Below, one piece after another: positions 7,201 to 15,141 of a DNA stretch of 21,684 nucleotides. The notes beneath the pieces were generated by a model. That model was not told where the DNA came from, made no database searches, and saw only the letters and a list, made by a program, of their open reading frames with translations. The stretch comes from JBGPYB01 sp041493035. Lineage in GTDB: Bacteria; Acidobacteriota; Vicinamibacteria; Fen-336. The stretch lies in NCBI GenBank assembly GCA_041493035.1, contig JBGPYB010000077.1:1-21684 (forward strand), in the 5' to 3' direction. Every line of letters begins with the position of its first letter. Position 1 is the stretch's first letter. A program made the position numbers and the translations under genes.

Positions 7201-8913
7201 GTGAGGGTGAGACATCCGCGAGGAGGCGGGTGGCGGCTGGCCGTGTTCGTCGCACTGGCCAGCCTCGGTGTCGCGGCACTCGCGCACCGCGCGGCTGACC
7301 GTTCGTGGAAATCGGTGGTCCGCTACGTCCCGCCCTTCCATTTCGCCGACGCAGACGCTGTTCTCGGTCCTCGCGTCACCCACCGTGTCGTCCTGGTGGT
7401 AGTCGATGGCCTTCGTCTCGATCGCTCTCGGCAGCTCAAGTTCCTGAACGACCTTCGGGTTCGGGGCGCCGACTTCGACTGCGTGGCGGGCATTCCCTCG
7501 TATTCGAAACCGGGCCGCGCCACTCTAGCGACGGGATCGTGGCCCGACGTCCACGGCGTCACAAGCAATCGCCACATCGGAATCATCTCCATCGATAACC
7601 TCTTCCGGTCCGCCCGTCGCGTGGGGGACGGAGTGGCCGTGGCGGGGTCCGATATCTGGCGCTGCCTTTTCGCTCCGGACCTCGAGGGCGCGACGGTGGT
7701 CGAGTCGACGCTTGCGGAGGAGCAAGGAGGCTTCTCTCGTGTCGAGCCGCGGATGCAGAACTTCGAGCGCGCCGCCGTCCGGCGGCTGGCGGCCACCGGG
7801 GCGCGCCTCACGGTCTTGGACCTGGTCATCCCCGACTATGCTGCCCACGAGTTCGGCGCACGGTCACCGCAATATGTCCGGGCGTGCCTGGAAGCCGACA
7901 GGACCCTCGGCCTTCTGGTCGCCGAGCTGAACCTCTACACCACGACGCTCGTGGTCACGGCGGATCACGGTCATCTTGACCGGGGTGGTCACGGCGGCGT
8001 CGAACCGGAGGTGCTGCAAGTCCCGTTGGTGATCGTGGGGCGAGGAATCCGTGCGGGCTTCATGGGCTCCGCGAGGCAGGTGGATGTGGCTCCGACGATC
8101 GCAGCGCTCCTTGGGTTGCCCATTCCGGGCGGTGCCGAAGGGCGGCCGCTCATCGAGGCGTTCGACACCAAGGAAGAGAACGTGCGCGCCGTCGCGGCGC
8201 GAGGACTGGCTGAGAAGGCCGCCTTCGCCCGTCAGTACCTGTCCACTCTCGGCGGAGGGACGCCGGTCCCAGCTGTCGAGAACTTGTCGGGTGACGTAGC
8301 CGCAGCGATCCCGGCCATGGTTTCCGTTGACGCCGCCGTCACGGGAGCGCGGGACGCCCGCATCGAGAGCGAGAGGACAGGGAGGCTGCCGTGGGCTCTG
8401 GGCGTTGTCATAGTCCTGTTCCTGACCTCTGGCTGGGCGCTCCGAGCGTGCGGGTGGGTGGGCGTGCTGGCCGCCGTGACTTCGGCGTTCGCCGGCGAGG
8501 GACTCTTCAGGCTCTTCGCCCACGCTCGGGGGATCGAGTTTTCGATCAGCGTCATCAACCACGATCAGGACCTGGAGCGCTACTTCATTCGCGTCCTGGT
8601 TCTCGACGGTGGCGCGGCGCTCTGTTGTGTCGTGGCGGCCTTGTGGTGGGGCCGGAGTTTCAAGCTTGGCGGCGCCGCCCTTGCGCTTCTGACGCTCGCC
8701 GCAGCCATCGGGGCGGCCCTCGTTCCAGTCGTGGTCGTCGCCCAGGCATACTGGCACCAGGGTCTCGAGATGACGTGGCGTGTCGGCAACTTGGCCGAGG
8801 GCTTCGCCGCCAACGTCGCCCTCGCGAAGCTTCAGGCGCTCGGGATCGTCGGTGCGCTGGCACCGGTCCTGGCGTGGCTCAGCCGGCCGACTCCGCCGAT
8901 CGAATCGCCGTAG
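7201..8913 (+). CDS. Membrane-bound alkaline-phosphatase-superfamily hydrolase (type I phosphodiesterase/pyrophosphatase-like)
   Basis: Metal-dependent hydrolase of 570 aa. After an N-terminal helix (about 13-30) the catalytic domain shows the two-metal set of the alkaline phosphatase superfamily. This comprises Asp69 in VVVDGLR, a nucleophile block IPSYSKPGRATLATG whose Ser102 aligns with the phosphodiesterase Ser/Thr, Asp212 and His216 in PDYAAHEFG, Asp255-His256 in TADHGH and His264 in GGHGG. Residues from about 395 onward form about five hydrophobic helices. The active site is thus probably periplasmic and tethered at both ends. The start is uncertain: GTG 7201, 7207 and 7243 are all in frame. 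Its divergent neighbours modify surface polysaccharide, so a phosphate or sulfate ester of a surface glycan is a plausible substrate (inference). It might instead cleave phospholipid head groups. Its last 35 nt overlap the convergent symporter gene. Confidence 0.82.
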   Translation: MRVRHPRGGGWRLAVFVALASLGVAALAHRAADRSWKSVVRYVPPFHFADADAVLGPRVTHRVVLVVVDGLRLDRSRQLKFLNDLRVRGADFDCVAGIPSYSKPGRATLATGSWPDVHGVTSNRHIGIISIDNLFRSARRVGDGVAVAGSDIWRCLFAPDLEGATVVESTLAEEQGGFSRVEPRMQNFERAAVRRLAATGARLTVLDLVIPDYAAHEFGARSPQYVRACLEADRTLGLLVAELNLYTTTLVVTADHGHLDRGGHGGVEPEVLQVPLVIVGRGIRAGFMGSARQVDVAPTIAALLGLPIPGGAEGRPLIEAFDTKEENVRAVAARGLAEKAAFARQYLSTLGGGTPVPAVENLSGDVAAAIPAMVSVDAAVTGARDARIESERTGRLPWALGVVIVLFLTSGWALRACGWVGVLAAVTSAFAGEGLFRLFAHARGIEFSISVINHDQDLERYFIRVLVLDGGAALCCVVAALWWGRSFKLGGAALALLTLAAAIGAALVPVVVVAQAYWHQGLEMTWRVGNLAEGFAANVALAKLQALGIVGALAPVLAWLSRPTPPIESP

Positions 8914-10270
8914 TCGTAGGAGTGTCGTCCAGCTCTCCCTCCCACCGGGCGATCACCGCGGTCGCGAGGCAGTTGCCGATGACGTTGACCGACGTGCGCG
9001 CCATGTCCATCAGCTCGTCGATGCCGAGGATGGCGAGGATCGGCCACTCCGGCAAACCGAAGGATGCCGCGGTGCCGAGGAGAATCACCAAGGCAGCGCG
9101 AGGGACACCCGCCACCCCCTTGCTGGTGAGCATGAGCGTCACGGCCATCAGGAGTTGCTGGCCGACCGACATGTGGATCCCCGCCGCCTGGGCTACGAAC
9201 ACCGCGGCGAGGGAGAGGTAGAGGGTCGTCCCGTCGAGGTTGAAGCTATAGCCCGTGGGCATCACGAAGGCGACGATGGGGCGCGGAACCCCGAACTCCT
9301 CCATCCGCTCCATGGCGAGGGGAAGGGCGGCCTCGGAGCTCGTCGTGGCGAAGGCGATGGAGGCGGGCTCCGCCACGGCGGCGACGAAGCGTCGGACGTG
9401 GACGCGAGCGATGAGCGCCACGGGAAGGAGCACCAGAACCACGAACGCCGTGAGTGCCAGGTACAGGGTTGCCAGCAGCTTGAACAGGTTCACGAGGATC
9501 CCCAAGCCCATGTGTCCCACTGTGTAGGCAATCGCGGCGCCGACGCCCACAGGTGCAAAGTACATGACGATGTTGGTGAACTTGAACATCGTCTCGGTCA
9601 GGCCTTCGGCCAGAGCCAGGATCGGCCGCCGTTTCGCCTCGGGAACGAACGCGAGAGCCACGGCGAAGAGGACACTGAAGACGACGATCTGGAGAACTTG
9701 CCCCTCGACCACCGACTTGGCCACGTTCTCGGGGAAGATGTGGAGCACCACGTCGGTGAGCGTCTGCCTCTGACCCGTGATGTCGGCTGCAAGGGCTCCG
9801 CCCGGCGCGTGAACGCCGACACCCGCTTGCGTGAGGTTGATGGCCGCGAGGCCGATGAAGAGGGCCAGGGTCGTCACGACCTCGAAATAGACGAGGGCCT
9901 TCAGCCCCATCCGCCCCACCTGCCTCAGGTTCGAGTGTCCGGCAATTCCAACGACCAGCGTGCCGAAGAGGAGGGGGGCGATGATCGTCTTGATGAGGCG
10001 CAGGAAGACCTGGCTCAAGACGCGAAGCGAGATGCCGGCGTCGGGCCAGTCGTGACCGATCTCGGCGCCCACGCACATGGCGACCAGAATGAAGCTCGTG
10101 AGAGACCGGCGGTGGGCCGCCCAGGCGAGGAGGCCGGCGAGTGCCGTCCATCGGCCCAGAATCGCCACGGCTTGAGCATCGCCGGCCCAGCCGGCGCATG
10201 CCACGAGAGCGCCGACGAGCGGGAGGAGCGCCGCTGCGCGAGCCAGAGTCGTTCGTGGGCGGTTGGCCAT
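8879..10270 (-). CDS. Dicarboxylate/amino acid:cation symporter (DAACS), glutamate/aspartate type
   Basis: Sodium- or proton-coupled uptake carrier of the GltP/DctA/SLC1 family, 463 aa, inner membrane. Landmarks are the Ser-rich hairpin ATTSSEAALP (308-317), MPTGYSFNLDGTT (337-349), the second hairpin LTSKGVAGVP (381-390) and the substrate helix IDELMDMARTSVNVIGN (417-433). Comparison with GltPh from memory: Asp418, Asp422, Arg425, Thr426 and Asn429 match the substrate and sodium residues. Asp422 is at the position that holds the amino group, so an acidic amino acid is a better guess than C4-dicarboxylate. Asn433 replaces the last GltPh Asp. The N-terminus carries about 50 extra residues with hydrophobic stretches. 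The ATG at 10270 is preceded by TAGAAT and no Shine-Dalgarno site. The 3' end overlaps the convergent hydrolase gene. Confidence 0.92.
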   Translation of the reverse strand: MANRPRTTLARAAALLPLVGALVACAGWAGDAQAVAILGRWTALAGLLAWAAHRRSLTSFILVAMCVGAEIGHDWPDAGISLRVLSQVFLRLIKTIIAPLLFGTLVVGIAGHSNLRQVGRMGLKALVYFEVVTTLALFIGLAAINLTQAGVGVHAPGGALAADITGQRQTLTDVVLHIFPENVAKSVVEGQVLQIVVFSVLFAVALAFVPEAKRRPILALAEGLTETMFKFTNIVMYFAPVGVGAAIAYTVGHMGLGILVNLFKLLATLYLALTAFVVLVLLPVALIARVHVRRFVAAVAEPASIAFATTSSEAALPLAMERMEEFGVPRPIVAFVMPTGYSFNLDGTTLYLSLAAVFVAQAAGIHMSVGQQLLMAVTLMLTSKGVAGVPRAALVILLGTAASFGLPEWPILAILGIDELMDMARTSVNVIGNCLATAVIARWEGELDDTPTTTAIRSAESAG

Positions 10271-10279
10271 TGTCGTCGG

Positions 10280-10285
10280 ATTCTA
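10280..10285 (-). promoter_or_regulatory. -10 element just before the DAACS gene
   Basis: On the minus strand TAGAAT (5 of 6 consensus bases) is 9 nt before ATG 10270. It predicts a leader of about 3 nt. No Shine-Dalgarno site and no clear -35 box are seen. Confidence 0.5.
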
Positions 10286-10301
10286 CGCGTCGCGCCGTGG
10301 T

Positions 10302-10331
10302 TTGCCGCTCCCTTTCGCCCTCTGCTACACT
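10302..10331 (+). promoter_or_regulatory. Promoter of the gamma-carbonic anhydrase-hisS-aspS operon
   Basis: TTGCCG (10302-10307), an 18-nt spacer and TACACT (10326-10331), extended upstream to TGCTACACT. Initiation near 10338 would give a leader of about 20 nt. That leader contains AGGA 7 nt before ATG 10358. It is divergent from the DAACS promoter in an 87-bp gap. Confidence 0.55.
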
Positions 10332-10357
10332 CGCGGTTTTCGCGGCAGGACAAAGGG

Positions 10358-10879
10358 ATGCTCCGTTCTTATAAGGGAATCTGGCCGAAGCTGGGCGAGC
10401 GGGTTTACGTCGACGTGTCGGCTCAAGTCATCGGAGACGTGGATCTCGGGGATCACGCCAGCGTCTGGATGAATGCCGTCCTTCGAGGCGATGTCCACTC
10501 CATCCACATCGGCCCCTACACCAACATCCAGGACAACTGCGTCGTTCACGTCTTCAAGGACCTCCACCCAACTCTCGTCGCCGATCACGTGACCGTGGGC
10601 CACTCGGCCACACTTCATGGCTGCCGGATCGAATCCTGGTGCCTCATCGGGATAGGAGCGAGCGTTCTGAACGGTGCCCACATCGGCGCGGAATCCATCG
10701 TCGCCGCTCAGGCCCTCGTTCCCGAGGGGATGGTGGTTCCGCCCTGCAGCCTCGTAATGGGTGTCCCGGCGAAGGTACGGCGCCCCGTCACCGAGGAGGA
10801 GCGCCAGGGGCTTCGGCGGTCCGCCGAGAGCTACGTCGAGTACAAGGAAACCTACCTGGCCGAGGCGGAGAATTCGTGA
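10358..10879 (+). CDS. Gamma-carbonic anhydrase family protein (left-handed beta-helix, YrdA/PaaY-like)
   Basis: A 173-aa trimeric hexapeptide-repeat protein. The residues expected for metal and active site are all present: His64 in CVVHV, His82 and His87 in VGHSATLHG, plus Arg43/Asp45 (LRGD) and Gln58/Asp59 (IQDN). Catalytic function is thus possible. Many YrdA-type members, however, have weak or no carbonic anhydrase activity or act on acyl-CoA-related substrates. The hexapeptide repeats run from about residue 19 to 140, and a C-terminal helix closes the helix (EEERQGLRRSAESYVEYKE). ATG 10358 is chosen because the family begins MLRSYKG just there; a long antisense-open frame continues upstream through the symporter gene and is not coding. 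The stop overlaps the hisS GTG (GTGA). Confidence 0.9.
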   Translation: MLRSYKGIWPKLGERVYVDVSAQVIGDVDLGDHASVWMNAVLRGDVHSIHIGPYTNIQDNCVVHVFKDLHPTLVADHVTVGHSATLHGCRIESWCLIGIGASVLNGAHIGAESIVAAQALVPEGMVVPPCSLVMGVPAKVRRPVTEEERQGLRRSAESYVEYKETYLAEAENS

Positions 10880-12138
10880 CCGAGATCCGCGCGGTCAAGG
10901 GGACGCGAGACCTGCTCCCCGACGAGATCGGCGTCTGGCATCGCCTCGAGGCGGTCGCCCACGACCTCTTCGCGCGCTACGGCTATCGCGAGATCCGCAC
11001 GCCGGTGTTCGAGGAGACGCAGTTGTTCGCCCGCGGCATCGGCTCCGAGACGGACGTCGTTTCCAAGGAGATGTACACCTTCCTTGACCGGGACGAGCAG
11101 CGCACGTCGCTGACGCTGCGCCCGGAAGCGACGGCTGGAATCGTGCGGGCCGTGATCGAGCACAACCTGACGAACACCGATCCCGCCCTCAAGGTCTACG
11201 CGATGGGACCGATGTTCCGCCGCGAGCGTCCCCAGAAGGGGCGCTACCGCCAGTTCCACCAGGTGGACGTCGAGGCCTTCGGCATGGGGGCGCCATCGGT
11301 GGACGTCGAAGTCATTGAGCTGGCCCTGGAGTTTCTGAAGGCTTGTGGCGTCACGGAGGTCGAGCTGGTCCTGAACTCGGTCGGAGACGCGGCGTGCCGC
11401 CCGGCGTACGTCGAGAAGTTGAGAGCGGCCCTCAGATCCCATGCCGCGGAGCTGGGCGCCGACAGCCAGCGCCGGACGGAAACGAATCCCCTTCGCGTTC
11501 TCGACTCCAAGGCCCCCGAGGAGCAGGCTCTCATCGCCAGCCTTCCGAGGATCGGCGACCACCTCTGCGAGGGGTGTCGCGAGCACTTCGCCCAGGTGCG
11601 GCGAGAGCTGGATCTCCTGGGAATCCGTTACCGCCTCGACCATCGCCTCGTTCGCGGCCTCGACTACTACGTCAAGACCACGTTCGAGGTGACGAGCGGC
11701 GCCCTTGGCGCGCAGAACAGCCTCTTGGGCGGCGGCCGATACGACGGCCTGGTGAAAGCCCTCGGAGGACCCGACGTGCCAGGCATCGGCTTCGCCGTGG
11801 GGTTGGAACGGCTGGCGCTCGCCATGCCGGCGGCCGCGGCCGAGAGCCGCTGCGACGTCTTCCTGGCGGTCCTGTCGCCGGCGGCCCTCGACGACGCCAT
11901 CCGCCTTCAGCGCTCGTTGCGCCAGGCCGGGACCTCCGTCCTCATGGACCACGAGGGCCGGAGCTTCAAGTCGAAGATGAAGATGGCCGACAAGCTGGGG
12001 GCTCGCTTCGTGGCGATCCGCGGCGAAGACGAGATACGGAAGGGCGTATGGAGCCTCCGCGACATGACCCGCTCGACACAGGAGGACGTTGCCGAGGTTC
12101 GTGTCCTCGACCACATCAAGGAGAAACAGCATGGCTGA
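10876..12138 (+). CDS. hisS: Histidyl-tRNA synthetase
   Basis: Class II aminoacyl-tRNA synthetase that charges tRNA-His, 420 aa, a normal length. It begins TEIRAVKGTRDLLP, the conserved start. Motif 1 lies around VFEETQLFARGIG, and TLRPEATAGIVRA and RRERPQKGRYRQFHQVD (motif 2) follow. The histidine-specific RGLDYY is at residues 260-265, and motif 3 is in GIGFAVGLERL. The C-terminal anticodon-binding domain covers about 330-420. The GTG start overlaps the stop of the carbonic anhydrase gene and has GGAG 5 nt upstream. The stop overlaps the aspS start by 8 nt. Confidence 0.97.
   Translation: MTEIRAVKGTRDLLPDEIGVWHRLEAVAHDLFARYGYREIRTPVFEETQLFARGIGSETDVVSKEMYTFLDRDEQRTSLTLRPEATAGIVRAVIEHNLTNTDPALKVYAMGPMFRRERPQKGRYRQFHQVDVEAFGMGAPSVDVEVIELALEFLKACGVTEVELVLNSVGDAACRPAYVEKLRAALRSHAAELGADSQRRTETNPLRVLDSKAPEEQALIASLPRIGDHLCEGCREHFAQVRRELDLLGIRYRLDHRLVRGLDYYVKTTFEVTSGALGAQNSLLGGGRYDGLVKALGGPDVPGIGFAVGLERLALAMPAAAAESRCDVFLAVLSPAALDDAIRLQRSLRQAGTSVLMDHEGRSFKSKMKMADKLGARFVAIRGEDEIRKGVWSLRDMTRSTQEDVAEVRVLDHIKEKQHG
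12118..12123 (+). promoter_or_regulatory. Shine-Dalgarno site of aspS
   Basis: AAGGAG lies 7 nt before ATG 12131, inside the last codons of hisS. It settles the aspS start against upstream in-frame alternatives. Confidence 0.75.
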
Positions 12139-13942
12139 GACGCTTGGAGACCTCTCCCGAACCCACTACTGCGGCGCCCTCCGGGACGCCCACGTGGGGG
12201 AGACGGTCGTCCTCATGGGCTGGGCGGCGACCCGCCGCGATCTCGGAGGCGTCATTTTCATCGACCTTCGGGACCGCGAAGGGATCTGCCAGGTGGTCGC
12301 CCGCCCCGAGGTTTCGAAGGACGCCCACGCGGCGGCCGACCGTGTTCGCGGTGAGTACGTCGTCGCGGTGGTCGGACGAGTCGCGGCTCGTTCGGCCGAC
12401 ACCGTGAACGCGAAGATAGCCACGGGCAAAGTCGAAGTCCTGGCCAGCGAGATCCGGATCCTGTCCGAGGCCAAGACCCCGCCATTTCCCATCGAGGACG
12501 AGCTGACGACCTCGGAGGACGTGCGCCTCAAGTACCGCTATCTGGACCTCCGCCGTCCACGCCTTCAGCGCAACCTCCGCCTCCGCCATCGCCTGACGAT
12601 GGAGATCAGGCGGTATCTGGACGAGCAGGGCTTCTACGAGATCGAAACCCCCATGCTCACCAAATCGACGCCCGAAGGCGCCCGCGACTACCTGGTCCCC
12701 TCGCGGGTCCACCACGGGCACTTTTATGCGCTTCCGCAGTCTCCTCAGATCTTCAAGCAGATCCTCATGGTCGCGGGCTTCGACAAGTACTTCCAGATCG
12801 TTCGCTGTTTCCGGGACGAGGACCTCCGCGCCGACCGCCAGCCCGAGTTCACGCAGGTCGACATCGAGATGTCCTTCCCTCGAGTGCAGACGGTGTTCGA
12901 GCTCGTCGAGCCGCTCTTCGAGAGGATGCTCGCCCTCGTCGGTGTCCCCACCGCGCGCCCTTTCCCGCGGATGAGCTACGCCGAGGCCATGGAGTGCTAT
13001 GGCAGCGACAAGCCCGATCTGCGCTTCACCATGCCCATCGCCGACGTCACGGCGGAGATGGCCACCCTCGGTCTCGACACCTTCCCGGGGCTCATAGCCG
13101 ACGGCGCGCGCGCCCGGGCGATTGCGCTGCCGGCGTCGTCGGGGATCTCGGGGACGCGGCTCCGCAAGATCAACGAGGAGATCTGGCTCGGACGGATCGT
13201 GGGCGATGCCCACGTGACCCGGCGGAACCTCTTCACACTCAAGGGCACCGACGAGGCCATCGCCAACCTGGGGAAGAAGGGCGCGAGCGAAGCCGTCGCC
13301 CGGCGACTCATCGAGAAGGCTGGCGCGGGGAAGGACGACACCGTGCTGGTCGGCGTCGACGCCGAGGCGCCTCTCTCCATGGCCATGGGCATCCTTCGAC
13401 TCGAGATGGGGCGCGAGCTGAAGCTCATCGACCCCGCGGCCCACGCCTTCCTTTGGGTGACGGACTTCCCGCTTCTCGAGTACGACAAGGCCGAGCGGCG
13501 CTACGTCAGCCTTCACCATCCGTTCACCGCTCCCTTGGACGAGGATGTGGCCCTCCTGGCCTCCGAGCCGGGGAAGGTCCGGGCGAAGGCCTACGACCTG
13601 GTCCTGAACGGCAGCGAGGTCGGCGGCGGGAGCATCAGGATCCACGACTCGGGATTGCAGGCGCGGATCTTCAAGCTTCTGTCCCTGTCCGACGAGGAGG
13701 CGCGGGAGCGCTTCGGCTTCTTCCTCGAAGCGCTCCAGTACGGCACGCCCCCCCACGGCGGCATCGCCCTCGGCCTCGACCGGATCGCGATGATCCTGAC
13801 GGGGGAGTCCTCGATCCGCGACGTCATCGCCTTCCCCAAGACGGCGAGCGCCACGGACCTGATGTCGGGATCGCCATCTCCCGTCCGCAACGAGCAGATC
13901 AAGGATCTGGGGATCCTCGTCGTCGGGAGTGTGGTCCGGTAA
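12131..13942 (+). CDS. aspS: Aspartyl-tRNA synthetase, bacterial type
   Basis: Class II synthetase that charges tRNA-Asp, 603 aa. The N-terminal OB-fold anticodon domain (about 1-115) contains GWAATRRDLGGVIFIDLRDREG. The catalytic core has YALPQSPQIFKQ, motif 2 FRDEDLRADRQPEFTQVD and motif 3 GIALGLDRIAMILTG with Arg551. The GAD insertion domain of bacterial AspRS lies between about 290 and 420. The N-terminal RRDLG carries Leu where non-discriminating enzymes usually have His. The gene is last in the carbonic anhydrase-hisS-aspS operon and overlaps hisS by 8 nt. The hisS-aspS pair is common in bacteria. Confidence 0.97.
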   Translation: MAETLGDLSRTHYCGALRDAHVGETVVLMGWAATRRDLGGVIFIDLRDREGICQVVARPEVSKDAHAAADRVRGEYVVAVVGRVAARSADTVNAKIATGKVEVLASEIRILSEAKTPPFPIEDELTTSEDVRLKYRYLDLRRPRLQRNLRLRHRLTMEIRRYLDEQGFYEIETPMLTKSTPEGARDYLVPSRVHHGHFYALPQSPQIFKQILMVAGFDKYFQIVRCFRDEDLRADRQPEFTQVDIEMSFPRVQTVFELVEPLFERMLALVGVPTARPFPRMSYAEAMECYGSDKPDLRFTMPIADVTAEMATLGLDTFPGLIADGARARAIALPASSGISGTRLRKINEEIWLGRIVGDAHVTRRNLFTLKGTDEAIANLGKKGASEAVARRLIEKAGAGKDDTVLVGVDAEAPLSMAMGILRLEMGRELKLIDPAAHAFLWVTDFPLLEYDKAERRYVSLHHPFTAPLDEDVALLASEPGKVRAKAYDLVLNGSEVGGGSIRIHDSGLQARIFKLLSLSDEEARERFGFFLEALQYGTPPHGGIALGLDRIAMILTGESSIRDVIAFPKTASATDLMSGSPSPVRNEQIKDLGILVVGSVVR

Positions 13943-14040
13943 CTTGACCCCGTGCACAAGATGCTGGTGGGTCGGGATCCGGTCGATGGGACCCTTGGCC
14001 TCCCACGCCGACCCTCTCGCGCTTCCGCCCCGCAGAAGAA

Positions 14041-14060
14041 CTGGCCGGCCGGAAGGCCAG
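14041..14060 (+). terminator. Small hairpin downstream of aspS
   Basis: A perfect 6-bp stem CTGGCC/GGCCAG with an 8-nt loop, about 100 nt after aspS. There is no T-run, so it is a weak candidate on its own. Confidence 0.2.
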
Positions 14061-14070
14061 CGTCACACCT

Positions 14071-14115
14071 GGGGCAGTGGCGCATCCGGTAATCTTGCTG
14101 GCGGACGCCCCTTTT
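14071..14115 (+). terminator. Possible Rho-independent terminator of aspS
   Basis: GGGGC (14071-14075) can pair with GCCCC (14107-14111), with an inner TCCG/CGGA pairing, and TTTT follows at 14112-14115. The stem is interrupted, so the call is tentative. The 200-nt gap 13943-14142 between convergent aspS and the DUF457 gene holds this, the hairpin at 14041-14060 and a short Cys-containing frame, but no convincing gene. Confidence 0.3.
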
Positions 14116-14142
14116 CCCGACAGATAGCCGCCGGGCCTCGGC

Positions 14143-15141
14143 CTATGGTCGCGCGACACTAGCTCCCGCACCCTGGTCGGCGGGAGTTGGCGTGACCAGA
14201 CGCTCCTCGATGCGCTCGAGGACACGACTCAGGTCCCACCGCCGAGTGAAGTCCCGTTCGAGCCGAGCCCGATAGGGGGCCACTCGCTGCCGGCGCTCGG
14301 GCATCGCTTCATCGGATGAGGCGTAGAACAGAGCCAGGTCGACGATGGTGCGGTAGTCGTTCGGGTCAGCGCTTGCCGCCCCCAACAACTGCTGCTCGGC
14401 CCCCGCCTGATCCCCGAGGCCCACGAGAGCCCTGGCGGTCAGCCGCGGGACTTCAGCGGACTGGGCCATAGAGGGCCAGAGCCCGAGATGCTTGAGATGA
14501 CGGAGCGCCTCGGTGTATTCATGGTGCTTGAGGCAATCCTGCACCGCGTCGACCTCGCGCTCCCGGAAGACCTCGCCGGCGTGGGTCAGGACGGCAGTCG
14601 TCAGAATGAGTCCGGCAACGGCTCCGCCGCGCCACGCCGGTTGACGCCACCACTTCAAGGATGACCCGTCGCCCCGCCGGGTCCACAGGACCAGGAAGAT
14701 CAAGAATGCCACAGCGAAGACCAGGGCCTCGTGCACGGCGCCTTCGGGAATGAGGCTGAACGGAAGACGGATCCGCCCCCTGAAGAACGGCCAGCCCGTC
14801 ACGCGGTCCGAGGCCTGGAGCAGATCGAGAACATCGTGTCCGAGGACCGAGCCCAGGCTGATGGCCGCGGCTCGCCAGTAGGAGGTCCCGAAGGCCAGCG
14901 CCAGCCCGACGGCGAGCAAGCCCGAAGCGACAAGGGCAAAGGGAAATGAGTGCGATATGACGCGACTGCCCCTGAGACCCAGCAGGCCTGTCCCATGGCC
15001 CACGATATCGGGTAGATAGGCGAGGCCCACGAGGGCGGAGAGCCACCAGCCAGCCTTCGAGTCGGCCGGCGGCACCTTGCCATTCGGCGGCACGCCGAGC
15101 GCCGTTGCAACTCCGACGAACGCGTGACCCATTACCGGCAT
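14143..15141 (-). CDS. DUF457/YdjM-like membrane-bound metal-dependent hydrolase with helical-repeat tail
   Basis: A 332-aa inner-membrane protein. The first ~195 residues carry the DUF457/YdjM pattern of membrane-embedded polar residues: His6 in MGHAFVG, Asp45 in YLPDIVGHG, His64 in VISHSFP, and His102/Asp103/Asp106 in LGHDVLDLL. These probably bind metal. E. coli YdjM is LexA-regulated, but the family's chemistry is unsettled. From about residue 195 to 332 there is a soluble tail whose short helices with Ala/Leu/Gly spacing look TPR-like (LTARALVGLGDQAGAEQQLL, DPNDYRTIVDLALFY). No Shine-Dalgarno site precedes ATG 15141; TAAGAT lies 6 nt before it. An alternative start is ATG 15132. A PilZ gene lies 177 nt upstream on the same strand. 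Confidence 0.75.
   Translation of the reverse strand: MPVMGHAFVGVATALGVPPNGKVPPADSKAGWWLSALVGLAYLPDIVGHGTGLLGLRGSRVISHSFPFALVASGLLAVGLALAFGTSYWRAAAISLGSVLGHDVLDLLQASDRVTGWPFFRGRIRLPFSLIPEGAVHEALVFAVAFLIFLVLWTRRGDGSSLKWWRQPAWRGGAVAGLILTTAVLTHAGEVFREREVDAVQDCLKHHEYTEALRHLKHLGLWPSMAQSAEVPRLTARALVGLGDQAGAEQQLLGAASADPNDYRTIVDLALFYASSDEAMPERRQRVAPYRARLERDFTRRWDLSRVLERIEERLVTPTPADQGAGASVARP

Noticed and set aside
7148..7279. Upstream extension of the SGNH protein
   Set aside because: It would run through the intergenic region and into the divergent hydrolase gene, and it encodes Arg/Pro-rich sequence without a signal-anchor start.
8780..10357. A long plus-strand open frame running through the symporter gene into the carbonic anhydrase gene
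   Set aside because: The part before 10358 is antisense to a clear transporter and encodes low-complexity sequence. Family similarity begins exactly at ATG 10358.
14148..14157. Palindrome GTCGCGCGAC at the end of the DUF457 gene
   Set aside because: It lies within the last codons and has no T-run. Short GC palindromes are common in DNA of this composition.
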